A stretch of DNA of 64,000 nt from Tetrapyrgos nigripes (Eukaryota > Basidiomycota > Agaricomycetes > Agaricales > Campanellaceae). This document shows, one piece after another, positions 1-11,739 of this stretch. The first letter of the stretch is position 1, and each line of letters starts with the position of its first letter. The notes beneath the pieces are model-generated. The model was not told the DNA's origin. It saw nothing but the letters and a program-made list of their open reading frames with translations, and made no database searches. The position numbers were made by a program, and so were the translations under genes. The DNA is taken from assembly GCA_013368315.1 (NCBI GenBank), contig JAACJM010000037.1:1-64000 (forward strand). The letters are read 5' to 3'.

Positions 1-2052
1 AAGGACCAGCCATAATTATTTGCGGCATTGACAGTAACCATGGCGGGGATAGAAGGTCATGGACTTGGAAGTCTGTCTGACCAGGTTACCTCTACAGGTG
101 ATGTAGGGAGGCTCATCCTGCTGAGTGATGGTGGAGTCGACATATACTCAAGGTCGCTGGTGTCAGATAGGCTCGGAGACATGCTCCGGAGTTCTGGCAT
201 TGAACTCAGAGTCAGGACCCTGGATGGTAATTCCGCCTCTAGTTCCATTCCTCCTAGTCCGATTGTTGCGTCTCTTTGCCAATCGAGCAGCTCATCGTAC
301 CTTCCATCCTCGTTTTTGAGATGAGGAGTTAGCCATTCCCATCCCATTGAAATCGTTCCAGGTGTTGGGCTTGCAACACGGCTGGACGGTAAGGATTGAG
401 TGGTCATGCCACTGGGATGTGCAGGCAGTGAGCCATTTTGCATCTCGCTGCGGGCTGCAGCAATGCGTTGGACCAGAGAAAGAGTGCCCGTTGGGGCAAC
501 AGTGTTCAGTGCTGCTCAGAGTGGTTCCCCATAAATGTGTAGGGAATCCTCGGGATTCTGGAATCTCTCCCCAAGGTGAATTCCGCACTCCATCATCTCG
601 GCAGCAGGATCCGAGGCAAGTCGGTCAGTAAGTAGAACAGGGGTCCTGGTGTCCTGCAATTCCTTTACACCTGACTCCGTCATTGTGGAGCCAAACACAC
701 TTCCGAGTTCCGAAGTGTTCACCAGAGTGTCCTCGTTCCAACTGGCATCTTCTTCTTGAGCGCATTCCATATCGGCATCTGAACCGGTCTGAGTTCCGAT
801 GGAACAAGTGAATGCATCGTTCCAGTTGTCGTTACATCCCCAGCCATCAGAAGATGATTGGAGATTATTCCAATAGATGCGTTCCGTGAGAGTGCATTTA
901 GGATGAGGAGCGGGGGTAAGGAGAGTGAAAGAGGAAAGATCAGGGTGAGACATGACGACATCCTCCAGAGTAGCAACAGTCTCACCAGATGGTCTCGTGC
1001 CAATATCGCGTGCAAGATTGATAGCTCTTTTGGTACCTGTGAAAAAGGCGTCAAAAGGCTTCTCCGTTTCCATGAAATATGGCTTACGGGAATCGACGAC
1101 GGTGACTGTATGCATCATGGGAGACATATCCCCATGAACGGGATGTGCCTGGCCTTGTCTCTTGGCCTGCTCGTACTTTCCAGCTCGACCTCCTTTCCGG
1201 AAATGAGCTTTTCCCTTGCCCTTTCCTTTTCCTTTTCCCTTGTTATCTCCGTTAGAGCCACTGGCTCCGTTAGCACCGCTGCTGCTGCTGTTGGAAACTA
1301 GGGTTACTGTCCTTTTGCTTGACAGCTGAAAGACGGTTGGCGTGGGCTTTCCCTGAAGGCCCATTGAAAGCTCCTTGGCAAGATTCCCAGATGTTGACGA
1401 TCTCGCTTTGCAGTTCATCGAGACTTTGTCTGTCAATCTGCGAGATAGAACATTGAGTATACTGATTAATGAGATACTCATATCTGGGGGGAAGTTTGGA
1501 GATGATGAACATGACGATGAGGAAGTTGGCAACTTTCGTAATGGAGGTGTTTGAGGAGTCGTCATTAGGGATACCGGCGTTACTAACCCTATCGAAGTGC
1601 ATGCGAATAAGCTCGACCGCAGCACTAGGATTAGCGTCATTAGGAATGATGATGGAAGTGGCACATTTAAAATCTGTGTAGATTGCGGAAACTCCAGGTT
1701 TCCTGTAGGTCTTCTTGAGGGTAGTCCAAATTTCTTTGGCAGTAGTCATACCGAGTACCTTCTGGTGAATGGCGGCAGAAAGACGAAGCTTGATAGACCC
1801 AATGGCCTTATCATTCTTCTCATCCCAGTCAGCCTGTTTCTTTAGAGCCGCCGTGATAGCCTCAGCTTGAGCCGCTGTATCTTCAGTGGATAGAGGGGAG
1901 ACAGTACTCACTTTGGCATCACTGGGGCAATCAGTGCTAAGGACAGAACTAAGTCCAGTAGCCTGGAGCCAGGAGAGAAGAATGTCAGCCCAGATATTGA
2001 AGTCAATACCGGCGAAGACGGGTACAGTGGTCATCAAAACGTTGGAAGACAT
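1..2052 (-). pseudogene. Ty1/copia-type Gag (UBN2-like), 5' part of a retrotransposon, frameshifted
   Basis: The first 260 codons from the ATG at 2052 read as a copia-type Gag capsid region. It has a conserved tryptophan-rich opening (FNIWADILLSWLQ), a WDEKNDKAIGSIKLRL block, a KEIWTTLKKTY motif, and a later LPPRYEYLINQ block. At about 1310 the frame shifts by one. The downstream frame carries a KGKGKGKGKGK basic stretch where a zinc knuckle is often found, then an acidic tail that shifts frame again near 500. Gag packages element RNA in cytoplasmic particles. No protease, integrase or reverse transcriptase is visible, because the gene runs off the left edge of the window. The LTR upstream at 2352-2719 and a 300-nt leader fit this start. 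A solitary Gag-like gene is also possible. The two shifts suggest it is dead, although one could be a programmed frameshift. Confidence 0.75.
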
Positions 2053-2351
2053 CTTTGATAAGTTCTGGGGAGGTCAACTGTCAGCATTTATCCATATGCA
2101 GCATAAGAAGGCAGCAATAAATGCGCCATGTGAAAGTGAAGAGAGGCAGCGATGAACGCGCCATGACAGTGACTATTCCCCTAGATCGTCTACAACCTGC
2201 GCTGTTGGACGTATCGTCAAGCCATTAAAGGCGACGCAGGCTGCCACAAAGGGCGCCACAGGCTGCCATGAAGGCGCCATCCAGGTAGTATGCGAAGTCT
2301 ATGGTTTGCAGCCATTGAAGGCGCTCCCAAGGGCCTTTGGGGCCCATAACC

Positions 2352-2719
2352 TGTTAAGCAGGCATGGTATGGTCCTGTACACTACTAAACGCAGTGGCAA
2401 CTACGCAACTTACCTGTGGATAGAGAGTAGCTTGTAAGGCTTGTTAGAGGCTTGTAGAGCGATGTGGGTTAAGTATAAAACTTGTTATTTGGAGGACAAT
2501 CTATGAGTCCTTATATACCTTTGAGGAGGTACAAATACATGTAAACTAATACTAGAGTAACAATAAGATTCTATTGTACTTGATAGTACAATGCTGGTTT
2601 CGTACACTATTGTCGTACTACACTTATTGTCTATATAATCTTATTGTTCTATTTATAAATACTACTATTGTTCTACATAGATTACGTTGATGGCTGCAAC
2701 TGAATGCGCCAATTCAACA
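2352..2719 (-). repeat. 5' LTR of the copia-type element
   Basis: Read on the minus strand, this 368-bp stretch begins TGTTGAATTGG and ends TTAACA, so it has the TG...CA ends of an LTR with imperfect 6-bp terminal inverted repeats (TGTTGA/TTAACA). It contains a TATA box and lies 300 nt before the Gag ATG. The bases just inside the element (GGTTATGGGCC) would be the primer-binding region. The partner LTR lies outside the window, so neither LTR identity nor the target duplication can be checked. A consensus 5' splice site (CAG/GTAAGT) sits in its 3' part near 2410-2415. Confidence 0.7.
2511..2517 (-). promoter_or_regulatory. TATA box in the copia LTR
   Basis: The minus strand reads TATATAA here, about 200 nt into the LTR. 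That is where the U3/R boundary promoter of a copia element is expected. It would drive the leader and Gag at 2052. Confidence 0.5.
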
Positions 2720-3830
2720 CATCTGATCTACGAGAAGTGAAGAAGAGAAGGTGTCGACGTAGCCTGGTGGCTAACTTGAAATTGATCCCCTAGTTACGAA
2801 CGTATTACTGTATTAATCACAGAAGTTGATATTCTTAGTCTTAGTGGGATAGTCCGAGACAGAGACGAGGAATAGGAAGATTTGGATCTATTAAAATAGT
2901 AACAGCTTTCATTCGATGAACGTTAAAACCTCGGATCTGTTAGTTGTCTTTGAGGGGTGGCTGGGTAAGCTAAGTTGCAGCTAGAAAACAGTCGCGGAGT
3001 TGAGGTTATAAACGTCTCGAATTGGCGAGGAGCAGGGTACTAGTATGTGTGGACTAACTAGAAGCCGCCGCAGATCAACGTCATACGTAGATTAACTTTG
3101 TTTTGTATTTTGACGGCAATAGTCAAGAAGAAAACGAAGCAAAAGCAAACTCTGGTTATCATAAACCAGCAGAGGGACACCGGGCGTTACACAAGCGAAA
3201 TACGCGACAATGAACCTTGATCAACCATTATTAACTTTTTTGAATAGGATTTTAGTGTTCACCTACGAGTGGAAACCCAGAAAGGGAGTATCCGGTGGTA
3301 CGCTAGCGCCGCAGCGTTTGAAGATAGTAGTATTTTGTACTCGGGAAAAGAGAGGATCAAAGACTTGATTATTGTCGCTATATAAAAAGAAGGAAAAGTA
3401 TTTGACCTTAGATGTACGAGTGGGGGCCGGGAGCTAAAGCCCGGATGAAGTACACTCTCACAATTATTAGCGAGACAGGCTACAAGATGAATGAGAGAAC
3501 GGTTGCAGAAGGACGGCAAGTAACTTGAGGGGTGTAGCCGACGTCGACGACGTGGTAGGGGTCGGTTTGGTTGGGTAAGCTTGATAATTTGGCGCTGAGT
3601 TAAGAAAAGAACGTCTGATCAGACACGCAGCACAAATGATGGAAGAAAGCTTGAGTCTAGAGTAAGAGACAAGACAGCATCAGCAAGAACAACACGAAAG
3701 GTAAGAGATGCGGGTGAAGAATCGAAAACCTGTAATAAGATAGAATTAAGAGAAAAACAAACGAAAAAAAAAATCACTATTGCGCACCTTATCATATCTC
3801 AAGCATCACACCAAACCCCGAGCGCCGGAT
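2720..3830. other. Intergenic, no gene recognised
   Basis: I see no convincing coding region. The longest open frame (minus strand, 3259-3519) has no recognisable motif and no intron support. This stretch may include the 3' part of the spliced transcript proposed at 3850-4240. Confidence 0.5.
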
Positions 3831-3849
3831 CCTAACCCACCGCCCAACT

Positions 3850-4240
3850 CAAACCATACTCAGACCCTGACCGCTAACTAACCCCGACCACTGACCAGAA
3901 CGAACGCGACCGAACTTGAAGAGACAAGGCACCTGTGAAGCACACATGAGTTAGACGGAGCGAGGAGCAAAGAAAAGCCTAACTCACCGATATCCAGCAA
4001 CGACTAAATCCCCTAGAACCTACAAGTCGCAAATAAGAATGCGAAAAAAATAAACAAAATACCGTTTAGATACTAGTACTCACCTTTGACCTGCTGTAAA
4101 GGCGATGGGATCAGTAAACAACTTTTGCAAATGACGAGAAACAACCTACCTCGAAGTTTGAGGACCCTCTTGCGTAGATTTGTGGGATAGCGGTGGAAGC
4201 GACGTTGAAGACAGAGATAATGGTGGTTGGGGGGAGAAAG
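3850..4240 (-). ncRNA. Possible spliced non-coding transcript next to histone H4
   Basis: On the minus strand three well-formed GT-AG introns of fungal size follow one another: 4149-4094 (gtaggt...acag, 56 nt), 4083-4020 (gtgagt...gtag, 64 nt) and 3987-3933 (gtgagt...cacag, 55 nt). They leave exons of 10 and 32 nt between them. The exons have no long open frame and no ATG in the upstream part. It could be the 5' leader of an unrecognised gene reading left, a snoRNA host or a chance series. It points away from H4 and starts about 700 bp from it. Confidence 0.3.
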
Positions 4241-4304
4241 AGAGTTTGTGACGTGATATAATCACAACTAGGAATAAGTATGGTGGCGGTGAACGTTACG
4301 AGGC

Positions 4305-4535
4305 CCTTTAGGGTCTCGTTCTTATAATCTGACGTTTCTGCGTGTGGCTATGCAATTTGGATATATGCTTTTTTCGAGATTTTCTTACTAATTTCCGGCT
4401 CGGAGTTTAATAGGAGCCGGTACCGAATAGTTGTCAGTTGACGGCGCTCATTTAGCGCTCGCACTCACTCTTTTTGGGACTCGTTATTGCCACACGCAGT
4501 GGTGGCCCACATCTCCTTCATTAGGTAGAGTCGGT
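4305..4535 (-). repeat. Dispersed repeat P, inverted copy
   Basis: The reverse complement of this stretch matches 10955-11310 over about 220 bp, once the small element at 11143-11273 is removed. Shared blocks include GAAGGAGATGTGGGCCACCA, GAAATTAGTAAGAAAATCTC, and GAGACCCTAAAGGG (the last differs slightly at 11.3 kb). Shorter partial copies lie at 10895-10925, 11483-11537 and near 53030. No coding potential or defined ends were found. It sits about 430 bp upstream of histone H4. Confidence 0.7.
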
Positions 4536-4961
4536 AGATCGCGTTGGGACGGAGTGAAATAGATATGAGTATGTCGAGGCACTGTCAAAGTTACTGGAGA
4601 AAGCCGCTGCCAAGTGTGGGAGGTATGAAATGGTGGGTGAAGACAGACAGACGGGGTGAGGCAGGGAAATTTGAGAAGAGGGGGAGTAGTTGAGTAAAGG
4701 AAAACGCTGAATTATATCGTCGGCTATTATTAGAGTCCGGCAAGAATTAATGGGGCCATCATGATGACATTATAACTACCTTATAAGGCAGCCGTGCTTA
4801 TAAGCGAGAAATGAAAGTTCCGACATGGTCCCAGCGCTGACTTACACGTGACATGACGCGTCTCTGTTTAGTCACACCGTAACGCGTACTTAACGTTGAT
4901 TGGCAACCACCATCATCTCAACACTCATCCTCCTCCCTCAACAACTACTCTAACCTAAACA

Positions 4962-5450
<489 letters not shown>

Positions 5451-5974
5451 GGGCTGTGTCGGTCATGACTCACGTTGTGAGTCTCCCGAGTCATCGTCTC
5501 CCGTCGTCGTCGTTGCTTATATCGTTGCATAGTCTTTACTCTATACTTTACTGTCCTCCCTACTATCTCGTCTCCTTGTATGATGGTCTGTATATGTATA
5601 TGTGTATCAAAATGTTACTATAATGTACCCTACGCCTTGGAAAACTTGCGATATGCCGTGATGATTCCTTTTGTTGTTTGTTCACTCGCAAGTCGAACCA
5701 TTCGGAACCGAAGGTGGGACCTTATGACTTCCAAGGAGAAACGTGAGGACACTGCCCGCGCTCCCGCTATGTCTTGAGAGATTGTGGGAGATAATCGTGC
5801 CAATTCCTGAGGGGCCACCAGCTTTTCAGCTCAAGCAACCTGTAGAAATACAAAAAAGGGATGAATGAAGAACGTATAGTACCAGAGGTACGGTAAACGA
5901 GTAAAGATACCGTGTATCTAGGTACAGTATTTATACTACATATGTAAATGGCTAATAGTAAACTAGTAATACCT
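5451..5974. other. Histone H4 3' flank, nothing else recognised
   Basis: This holds the H4 3' untranslated region and spacer. The short open frames at 5580-5777 (+) and 5630-5818 (-) are uncharacterised and overlap each other on opposite strands. I see no reason to call either a gene. Confidence 0.5.
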
Positions 5975-5982
5975 CAGGCCTC

Positions 5983-7367
5983 AGGCCCAGTGAAAAGTCA
6001 GTGGGCCCAGAGCGAACCCCAGCGAATGTCCAAAAGACGCTCAGTCTGACTCGCCTCTATTCGCTCTCATTACAAAATTGTGCACCGCTCACTGAGTCAA
6101 ACTGAGTCAGAGCGAGTATTTTTTGGAAGATTTCGAGTATATTCACCCTCATTCGCTCTCGTCCGTTTGGATTGAATAGGGTGCACCTAATTCTGCACCC
6201 GCTTTGGTTCGCTCTGGATCACCCTGGTTCATATAGTTATGAATGAAATGTTCATTATGATTCATTACGGTACAATTTGGTACAGTACATGACATAGAAA
6301 TACATTAATAAAATGCATTCTCCTGCACCTACTCCCATAATACCTTCTACACCGATGTCCTCTCCAAAAATGCCCAAAAAAATCTGCATACGTAGGTTCT
6401 GTATCAGGAAAGGCATAATGCAGAGTTCCCAGGAGAGAACGTACCGACGTGGACAATCGCAAAGTGGAAAATAGCTGGGTAAGAAGTCCATCAGTACTGC
6501 GATGATACGGTGGCACATCCAAGACGCACCGGGAGCCTAGATATCCATACAAATTCGCCTAATACAAAAGGCGGGTTAGAGAAAGAAGATTACGCGATAC
6601 AGAAGACTCACTGAACGACGAAATATCCACTTGTCCTTCTCATTTCCTTCCCCTCGCTCTCACACAGACATGTAACGCCTTTGCAGATCACGACGATGTT
6701 GGCCAGGGAGTTAGCGGGCAGCGTACAGGAATGTGTGCGAGACGTACCCAGAATAAAAATACCCACTAGTACACACCTGATGGAAAAGACGGGTTAGAGA
6801 AAGATGGTAGCGCGACCAACGGAGGACTCACTGGACAACAAAACCCACTTGTACAACCAATTCCATCCCTCGTTCACATCAGAGACGCATAAGGCTTTGA
6901 AGGTAACGGCGTTGGCCAGGCGGATTGCGCGTCGAATATGAGAGAGAAGAAGTCGACTGGAAATGGTGATGGTAGAAGGAAGAGAAAGGCGCGAAGTCCT
7001 TGAATGACGTCGAGTGTTTCTAAGATGCTCGGGACCTGCCGAAGTCGTTGACAAAACGAAGCTATGCCTTTGTACAGTGTAGATAACATTGTACTACACA
7101 GTACGTAGGATACATAATGATAAGTTGGACAAGTAGAGTGAAGTTACCTGGCTAACTTAGCCTAACTTCATAGGAACTAGTTGCTTTGACAACAAAGTAA
7201 GGAGAATTAGCCATACTTTAGCAGTTATCTAGTAGTTATCTAGTGCAATACCTAGCATATGTATAGCCTAGTTCGCTCGGACTCTTTCTGACTCTTTTTT
7301 CCCCGATCATTTGCGGGTGCACATTCGCTCTGGTTCGCTCTAGGGAAACCGACTTTTCACTGGGCCT
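5983..7367. mobile_element. Non-autonomous hAT-like DNA transposon, 1385 bp, with 8-bp target duplication
   Basis: The ends are a 17-bp perfect terminal inverted repeat, AGGCCCAGTGAAAAGTC. Both sides carry the identical 8-bp direct repeat CAGGCCTC (5975-5982 and 7368-7375), the size made by hAT transposases. Subterminal copies of TTCGCTCT in both orientations cluster at each end, another hAT trait. No transposase is encoded. The interior, read on the minus strand, holds gene-like exon fragments with GT-AG introns and two diverged copies of a roughly 75-bp segment (about 6568-6640 and 6788-6860). This looks like captured or duplicated host sequence. Confidence 0.8.
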
Positions 7368-7486
7368 CAGGCCTCAGATATCACTTAATGACTCCCCCTA
7401 TATGTCGAGCGGTCGTATTCAGCTTGTCACGGCGAAATTTCATTTCCAACACAACAGTCTACTCCAGCGTCCTACATACTAAAAAC

Positions 7487-9281
7487 TTATGTATGTATAC
7501 TAGCAGCTGTAACAAATCGGCCCCTCTGCGACCTCGATTCCGCATTCAGAATGTCCTCTCCGTTGCTTGCCACCGGCATCGTGACACGACTCCGATTCTC
7601 CAAATCAGGTACACGTATATACAGAACGTCACCCGAATTTGTGCGATTGAACAGCCTCCGACGAATATTTAGGTTGTAGAAAAGCGTCAATGAATAGATG
7701 CCGCCAATACAGTAGCCAAATACCACGGTGACTTCAATCCAAAAGTTCAATAAAGCCAAATGTCAGTATCTCATGCCAATGGAAATGGGAGGAGAGAAGA
7801 TAGGACGAGCCTGAGGACGTACCATTACTCTGGATATCAGTCACAAAGGTTACAAGAGTTAGCACTGCAATCATAGCAGTGAAAGAGCCGGTTTTGAGTG
7901 CGAGGGCTGCTAGACGGCGAACGAGTCTGAAAGAAAAGAATTTGTTCATCTTCTTAAGCTAATCATTACAGAATTTGTCAATTGGAAAGGGCACTTACTT
8001 GGATGAAGACCTGAGCGTCCTGTCAATATTGGTCGCTCGATAATATAAGACCATGAGTAGGGCGATTAATAGGTCTGCCACCATCGCAGTTGACAGCCAC
8101 AAACTATGGTAAGGGATAACGGGATAAATTTGTGAGGTACGAGACACCTAACAGAACTTGGAAGTACTTACATTACTGCAGGCAACATTTCTGTAGGTAG
8201 AAGATTCTCTTGGGATTGGAACGCAATGATAATAGTGGTGAGGTACAAGGTACTTGCAAGCTTTTATGATGGTATAATTATTGAACATATTATTTCATGA
8301 TCATAGGCAGCTACTCCCCAGCTTGAAGACAGTACTTACTGATGAGAGGATTACAAGTGCTACTGCACTTGTAAGCACTTTTCTTCGGGTTCTTTAACCA
8401 AGCAAAATAGGTCAGATAATGAGTTGGACGCAAATGAACTCAAAACATACTTACAAGGACCAATATCTATGCAACATGAAAGCTTGCACGATCGACGCAG
8501 AGATACCAGTGCAAGCCAGGTCTAAGCTTCTAGGCCTGCATGCGCAAAGGCCAAACAATAATATGAGTAAGTTATTCGAATGGCGTTTCATTTGACAAAA
8601 ATCATTTTTCTAGCTTACCAGTGTCGCGTCTGTAGAGCACCTATGTTTCCTGTGCCACCCATGAGCCATTATGCATCGAGTCAGCTTCAAATTTAATTGC
8701 CATTTTCTCGAATCGAATTCAAAAAAAAAATGATGTAGATACCGGTCCATGTACTGACCTTGAAAGGTGACAGCATCCTAGTAGATATCGTATCCAAACG
8801 ATTTGAAAAATCAAGCGTTGACTAAACGGTGCCACTATGCGAATGTGCGACTCACCAAGTAGACGTCAGCGCATCCTGCGATTATCGTACCCATATCACA
8901 GACAAGGACAGCAAAGACAGCGATCCTGACGAGAATTCTGTCGGTGGGGTAGTGGCGAAAGTAATACAAAGCCTAGACATACTTATATGTCAGCATTTAT
9001 ACGAACTACGCATACGAGAGCCAAGAGTCCAAGTCATCGGAGATGATCCCCAGGCCGTGACTCTGAAAACAGTAAACTGTTTAGGAAAAAACTGTTACTC
9101 ACCTGGTTAATGACCAACACAAACAGCATCAAGTTCAACCATGCTCCTATGAGCATTGGCCTATTTTCCGACGATGAAGGATGGTCGATGCACATCAGCA
9201 ATGAGATAAAACTCGAGCCTCTAAGTAAGTAGGTAGCACGTACCCAATGACTTTGTGCAGATTGATCCGAGTGGCATCCAT
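7487..9281 (-). CDS. DUF6534-type multi-pass membrane protein, 312 aa, 11 exons
   Basis: I could splice this gene completely in frame. Exons (minus) are 9281-9244, 9160-9103, 8972-8856, 8777-8759, 8649-8619, 8535-8455, 8391-8340, 8260-8172, 8103-7999, 7926-7823 and 7731-7487: 939 nt, 312 residues and a stop. It starts MDATRINLHKVIGPMLIGAW. About seven hydrophobic segments follow, then a polar, charged C-terminal tail ending RFVTAASIHT. The end of the membrane region (LVRRLAALALKTGSFTAMIA, then SLTLFYNLNIRRRL) is the hallmark of the basidiomycete DUF6534 family, whose function is unknown. I infer a plasma or internal membrane location. All introns are GT-AG and no internal stop was seen, so it appears functional. 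The hAT-like element at 5983-7367 ends 120 bp beyond its stop codon. Confidence 0.85.
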
Positions 9282-10830
9282 GGTACTGTTCGACGCAGTG
9301 CGCGGCGGGCGACAGGACAGGGCTCTGGCTAGGCTTCGTGCTGAAATTCCAGCCAGAGAGGGAGACGTTCCGTAGGTTGGAGAGCGAAAGGGAGACTATA
9401 TAAGTAGGGTAGGTATGGGGAGACTAGGGACAAGGGTTATAACTTGTTTTATACACGCAACTTGTCAATGTCAGCTCTACGTTAGTCACGCTAGAGCCTT
9501 CGTTAGTACATTAATAGTCTCGCGGCTTTCAAGAAGTAATGGTCACCTTTCACTGATGTCAAATGTGGCGTTAAGCATCAGGACCCCCGATTAATAATCG
9601 GAGATGATGTTCGCACAATATTTGGGTCAAAAATCCCAATCTCCCTGGGGCTGGTTCGCACAAGATTTGGACCACCGAAGGCGGAACGCTGGATAAAAGT
9701 TCGCACAAATCAGAACTCTGAGCGCCGATTTGGATATTTTGCTCGGTAAATGAGATCCCAAATAAAATATCCGACCCTAGGGCCTAGGCTGGGTCGTGGT
9801 GTTTGGCCCCAAACCAGATTTTTTCAGACTCAGACATCTCCATCTATAATCGAGGGTCCTCATGAATCATGTTCTTTCCTCAAGTTTACTGCATGTGTGT
9901 GGCTTGAATTCAGCCCGCGGCGTCGCCCCGTTTTGTAGGGTCTTGCAGTATTACTACACTAAGGTCTAATAGTTAATAACCACAGACTGTCGACATGGAA
10001 AACAGGAGAAAAACAAGATAAGTTTGTGAGCTTATCGCTACGAGACACCACCCCCATGCAGAGCTTGAATTACTTTGAATTTAAGAACGTGAAAGTACTT
10101 AAAATGATCATCGCTTTTCATTTCATTTCCGCCCTCCTCCCTCCGTCGAGTTTCTATCAAGAATTCTCGTCCCTGAGAACACCTTTTTACCCGCTTGAGT
10201 TTTCCGTCTTATTTCCGACCGCATACAGGGTTCTACCGCGCCATCAACTCGCTCTTTTCTTTCTTTTCTTTCTTCTCCATACCGTGAAACCTATTCACAC
10301 ACATCTTTTATTACAGTACTTTTTTAACCTTGGTTTTGTGCGCACCTGGCAATGATCACTTTAATCGCAACACTGTCACTTTGGCCACCTTTTCTGTGTT
10401 TGCTCTTTTTTCTTTTGCATCTTAGTCTTGGGTTAACGGCATCTGTCTGCAAAGACCCAGCGCAGAGGCCACGCTCGCATGGAATCCAAAATTCGTAATT
10501 CTCTTATCTGACCCAGTGAAGAAAGAAAAGGCAATGTAGTTTATTAGTCGGGGGTCTACATTTACTAGTATTTTTTGACGGTGGATAGAAGAAGATTCTA
10601 TCAAAAGTAATGTGTATTTTAGCGTTGTGGAGAGCTCTGGCTTCGGCGCTGGCCCACACCCCTTTCATAGACTAAAATTCGAGAAAAAGGCTTTTCCAAG
10701 GGATATTGTTCTAGACACATGGCGGTGAACTCTCGAAAACAAGGATAAACCACCAAAAGATTGGACTAATACACGAGGGAAATGTAGGCCTTCGCTGCGC
10801 GTGGCACGATAACGAGGCAATAACGAGGCC
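9282..10830. other. Intergenic, no gene recognised
   Basis: This contains the promoter side of the DUF6534 gene, a short palindrome around 9588-9604 (CCGATTA/TAATCGG), and a pyrimidine-rich tract near 10250-10280. The open frame at 10026-10355 (+) is hydrophobic and low in complexity, with no intron or homology support. I do not call it a gene. Confidence 0.5.
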
Positions 10831-10833
10831 CAA

Positions 10834-11537
10834 AATCAGTGAAGAAACGGCATACCGGCATGACCGGATATTGCCGACTGTATACAGGACCTATTCAGCA
10901 CAGCCACACGCTGGAACGTCAGGTTAATTATATACGCCGAAAAGGGACAAATATCCACTCAATGAAGGAGATGTGGGCCACCACTGCGTGTGGCAATGAC
11001 GAGGCCCAAAGGAAAGGAGGTAATTGGCAAGTGCTAAATGAGCACTGTCAACTGTTCGGTTCTGGATTCCAAGTTGGAAATTAGTAAGAAAATCTCGAGA
11101 AAATCGTATATCTAAATTGCATAGCCATGCACAGAAGCCTCACACGCCGAAAATACAAAAATATCCGCTCGACAGAAAGGCGTACAGAAACACACTTTTT
11201 TACAGATATATCTTATATCAGTAGTACTGATGTGATCTATCTGTCAAGCGGATATTTTTGTCTTTTCGGCGTGTCAGGTTATCAGAACAAGTCCCTAAAG
11301 GACCTCATGGATGGTGAGCAGCGATGAGCAAGTGTAAAGGATGATGGACGTCAAATGGGCATTGCAGACCACATGTTTTTGCGGCAACAGCTGGTGACCG
11401 GTAATGAAATGGCACTAGTAATGAAGAAACGGCATACCGGCATGACCGGAGCTTGCCGACTGAATAGGAGACGCATCGAGTATAGCCACACGCAGGAGCG
11501 TCAGGTTATAAGAACGAGACCCTAAAGGGCCTTGTAA
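10834..11537 (+). repeat. Dispersed repeat P, two adjacent copies
   Basis: A block of about 90 bp beginning GAAGAAACGGCATACCGGCA occurs at 10840-10925 and again at 11420-11510 in direct orientation. Between them, 10955-11310 matches the inverted copy at 4305-4535. The CACGCC-ended element at 11143-11273 has inserted into this unit: removing it and one copy of the TCA duplication restores the repeat across the junction. No coding potential is visible. Confidence 0.65.
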
Positions 11538-11617
11538 TGGAAAGGTGTACTGAAAGACAAGTACTGTACTGAAACAACACCTTTCCATCATGCAGAAATT
11601 TGTCCCTTTTCGGCGTG
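10933..11617. mobile_element. Composite inverted-repeat element with (C/T)ACGCCGAAAAGGGAC ends
   Basis: The left end reads TACGCCGAAAAGGGACAAAT. The right end, reverse complemented, reads CACGCCGAAAAGGGACAAAT. An identical 7-bp AATTATA flanks both ends (10926-10932 and 11618-11624). Only about 24 bp at each end match the 671-bp foldback element at 11740-12410. The inside is repeat P plus the small element at 11143-11273. It may be a chimera formed by end capture; the 7-bp repeat differs from the 3-bp duplications of its relatives. Confidence 0.5.
11143..11273. mobile_element. CACGCC-type MITE, copy 1 (131 bp)
   Basis: This is a near-palindromic element with ends CACGCCGAAAA(TA/GA)CAAAAATATCC. 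Both sides carry the 3-bp duplication TCA (11140-11142 and 11274-11276). Nearly identical copies lie at 52579-52709 and 52824-52953. It has no coding capacity and is inserted in repeat P. Confidence 0.85.
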
Positions 11618-11739
11618 AATTATAGGATCCTTAACAACGCTGCGCGCCGTCCCCGGCACCGCCCTCTGCCGTCATTTGCGATCTCGGATGATCAATTCGA
11701 AGTGAGTATATGAGATGGTTTGGGATTAGAATGAGCATA

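Noticed and set aside
3259..3519. 86-codon open frame, minus strand
   Set aside because: No motif, no intron support, ordinary length for chance in this composition.
3850..4900. Divergent histone H3 partner for H4
   Set aside because: I searched both strands upstream of H4 for H3 hallmarks such as ARTKQTARKS and found none.
10026..10355. 109-codon hydrophobic open frame, plus strand
   Set aside because: Low complexity, rich in Leu/Phe/Pro from a pyrimidine-rich tract; no conserved pattern.
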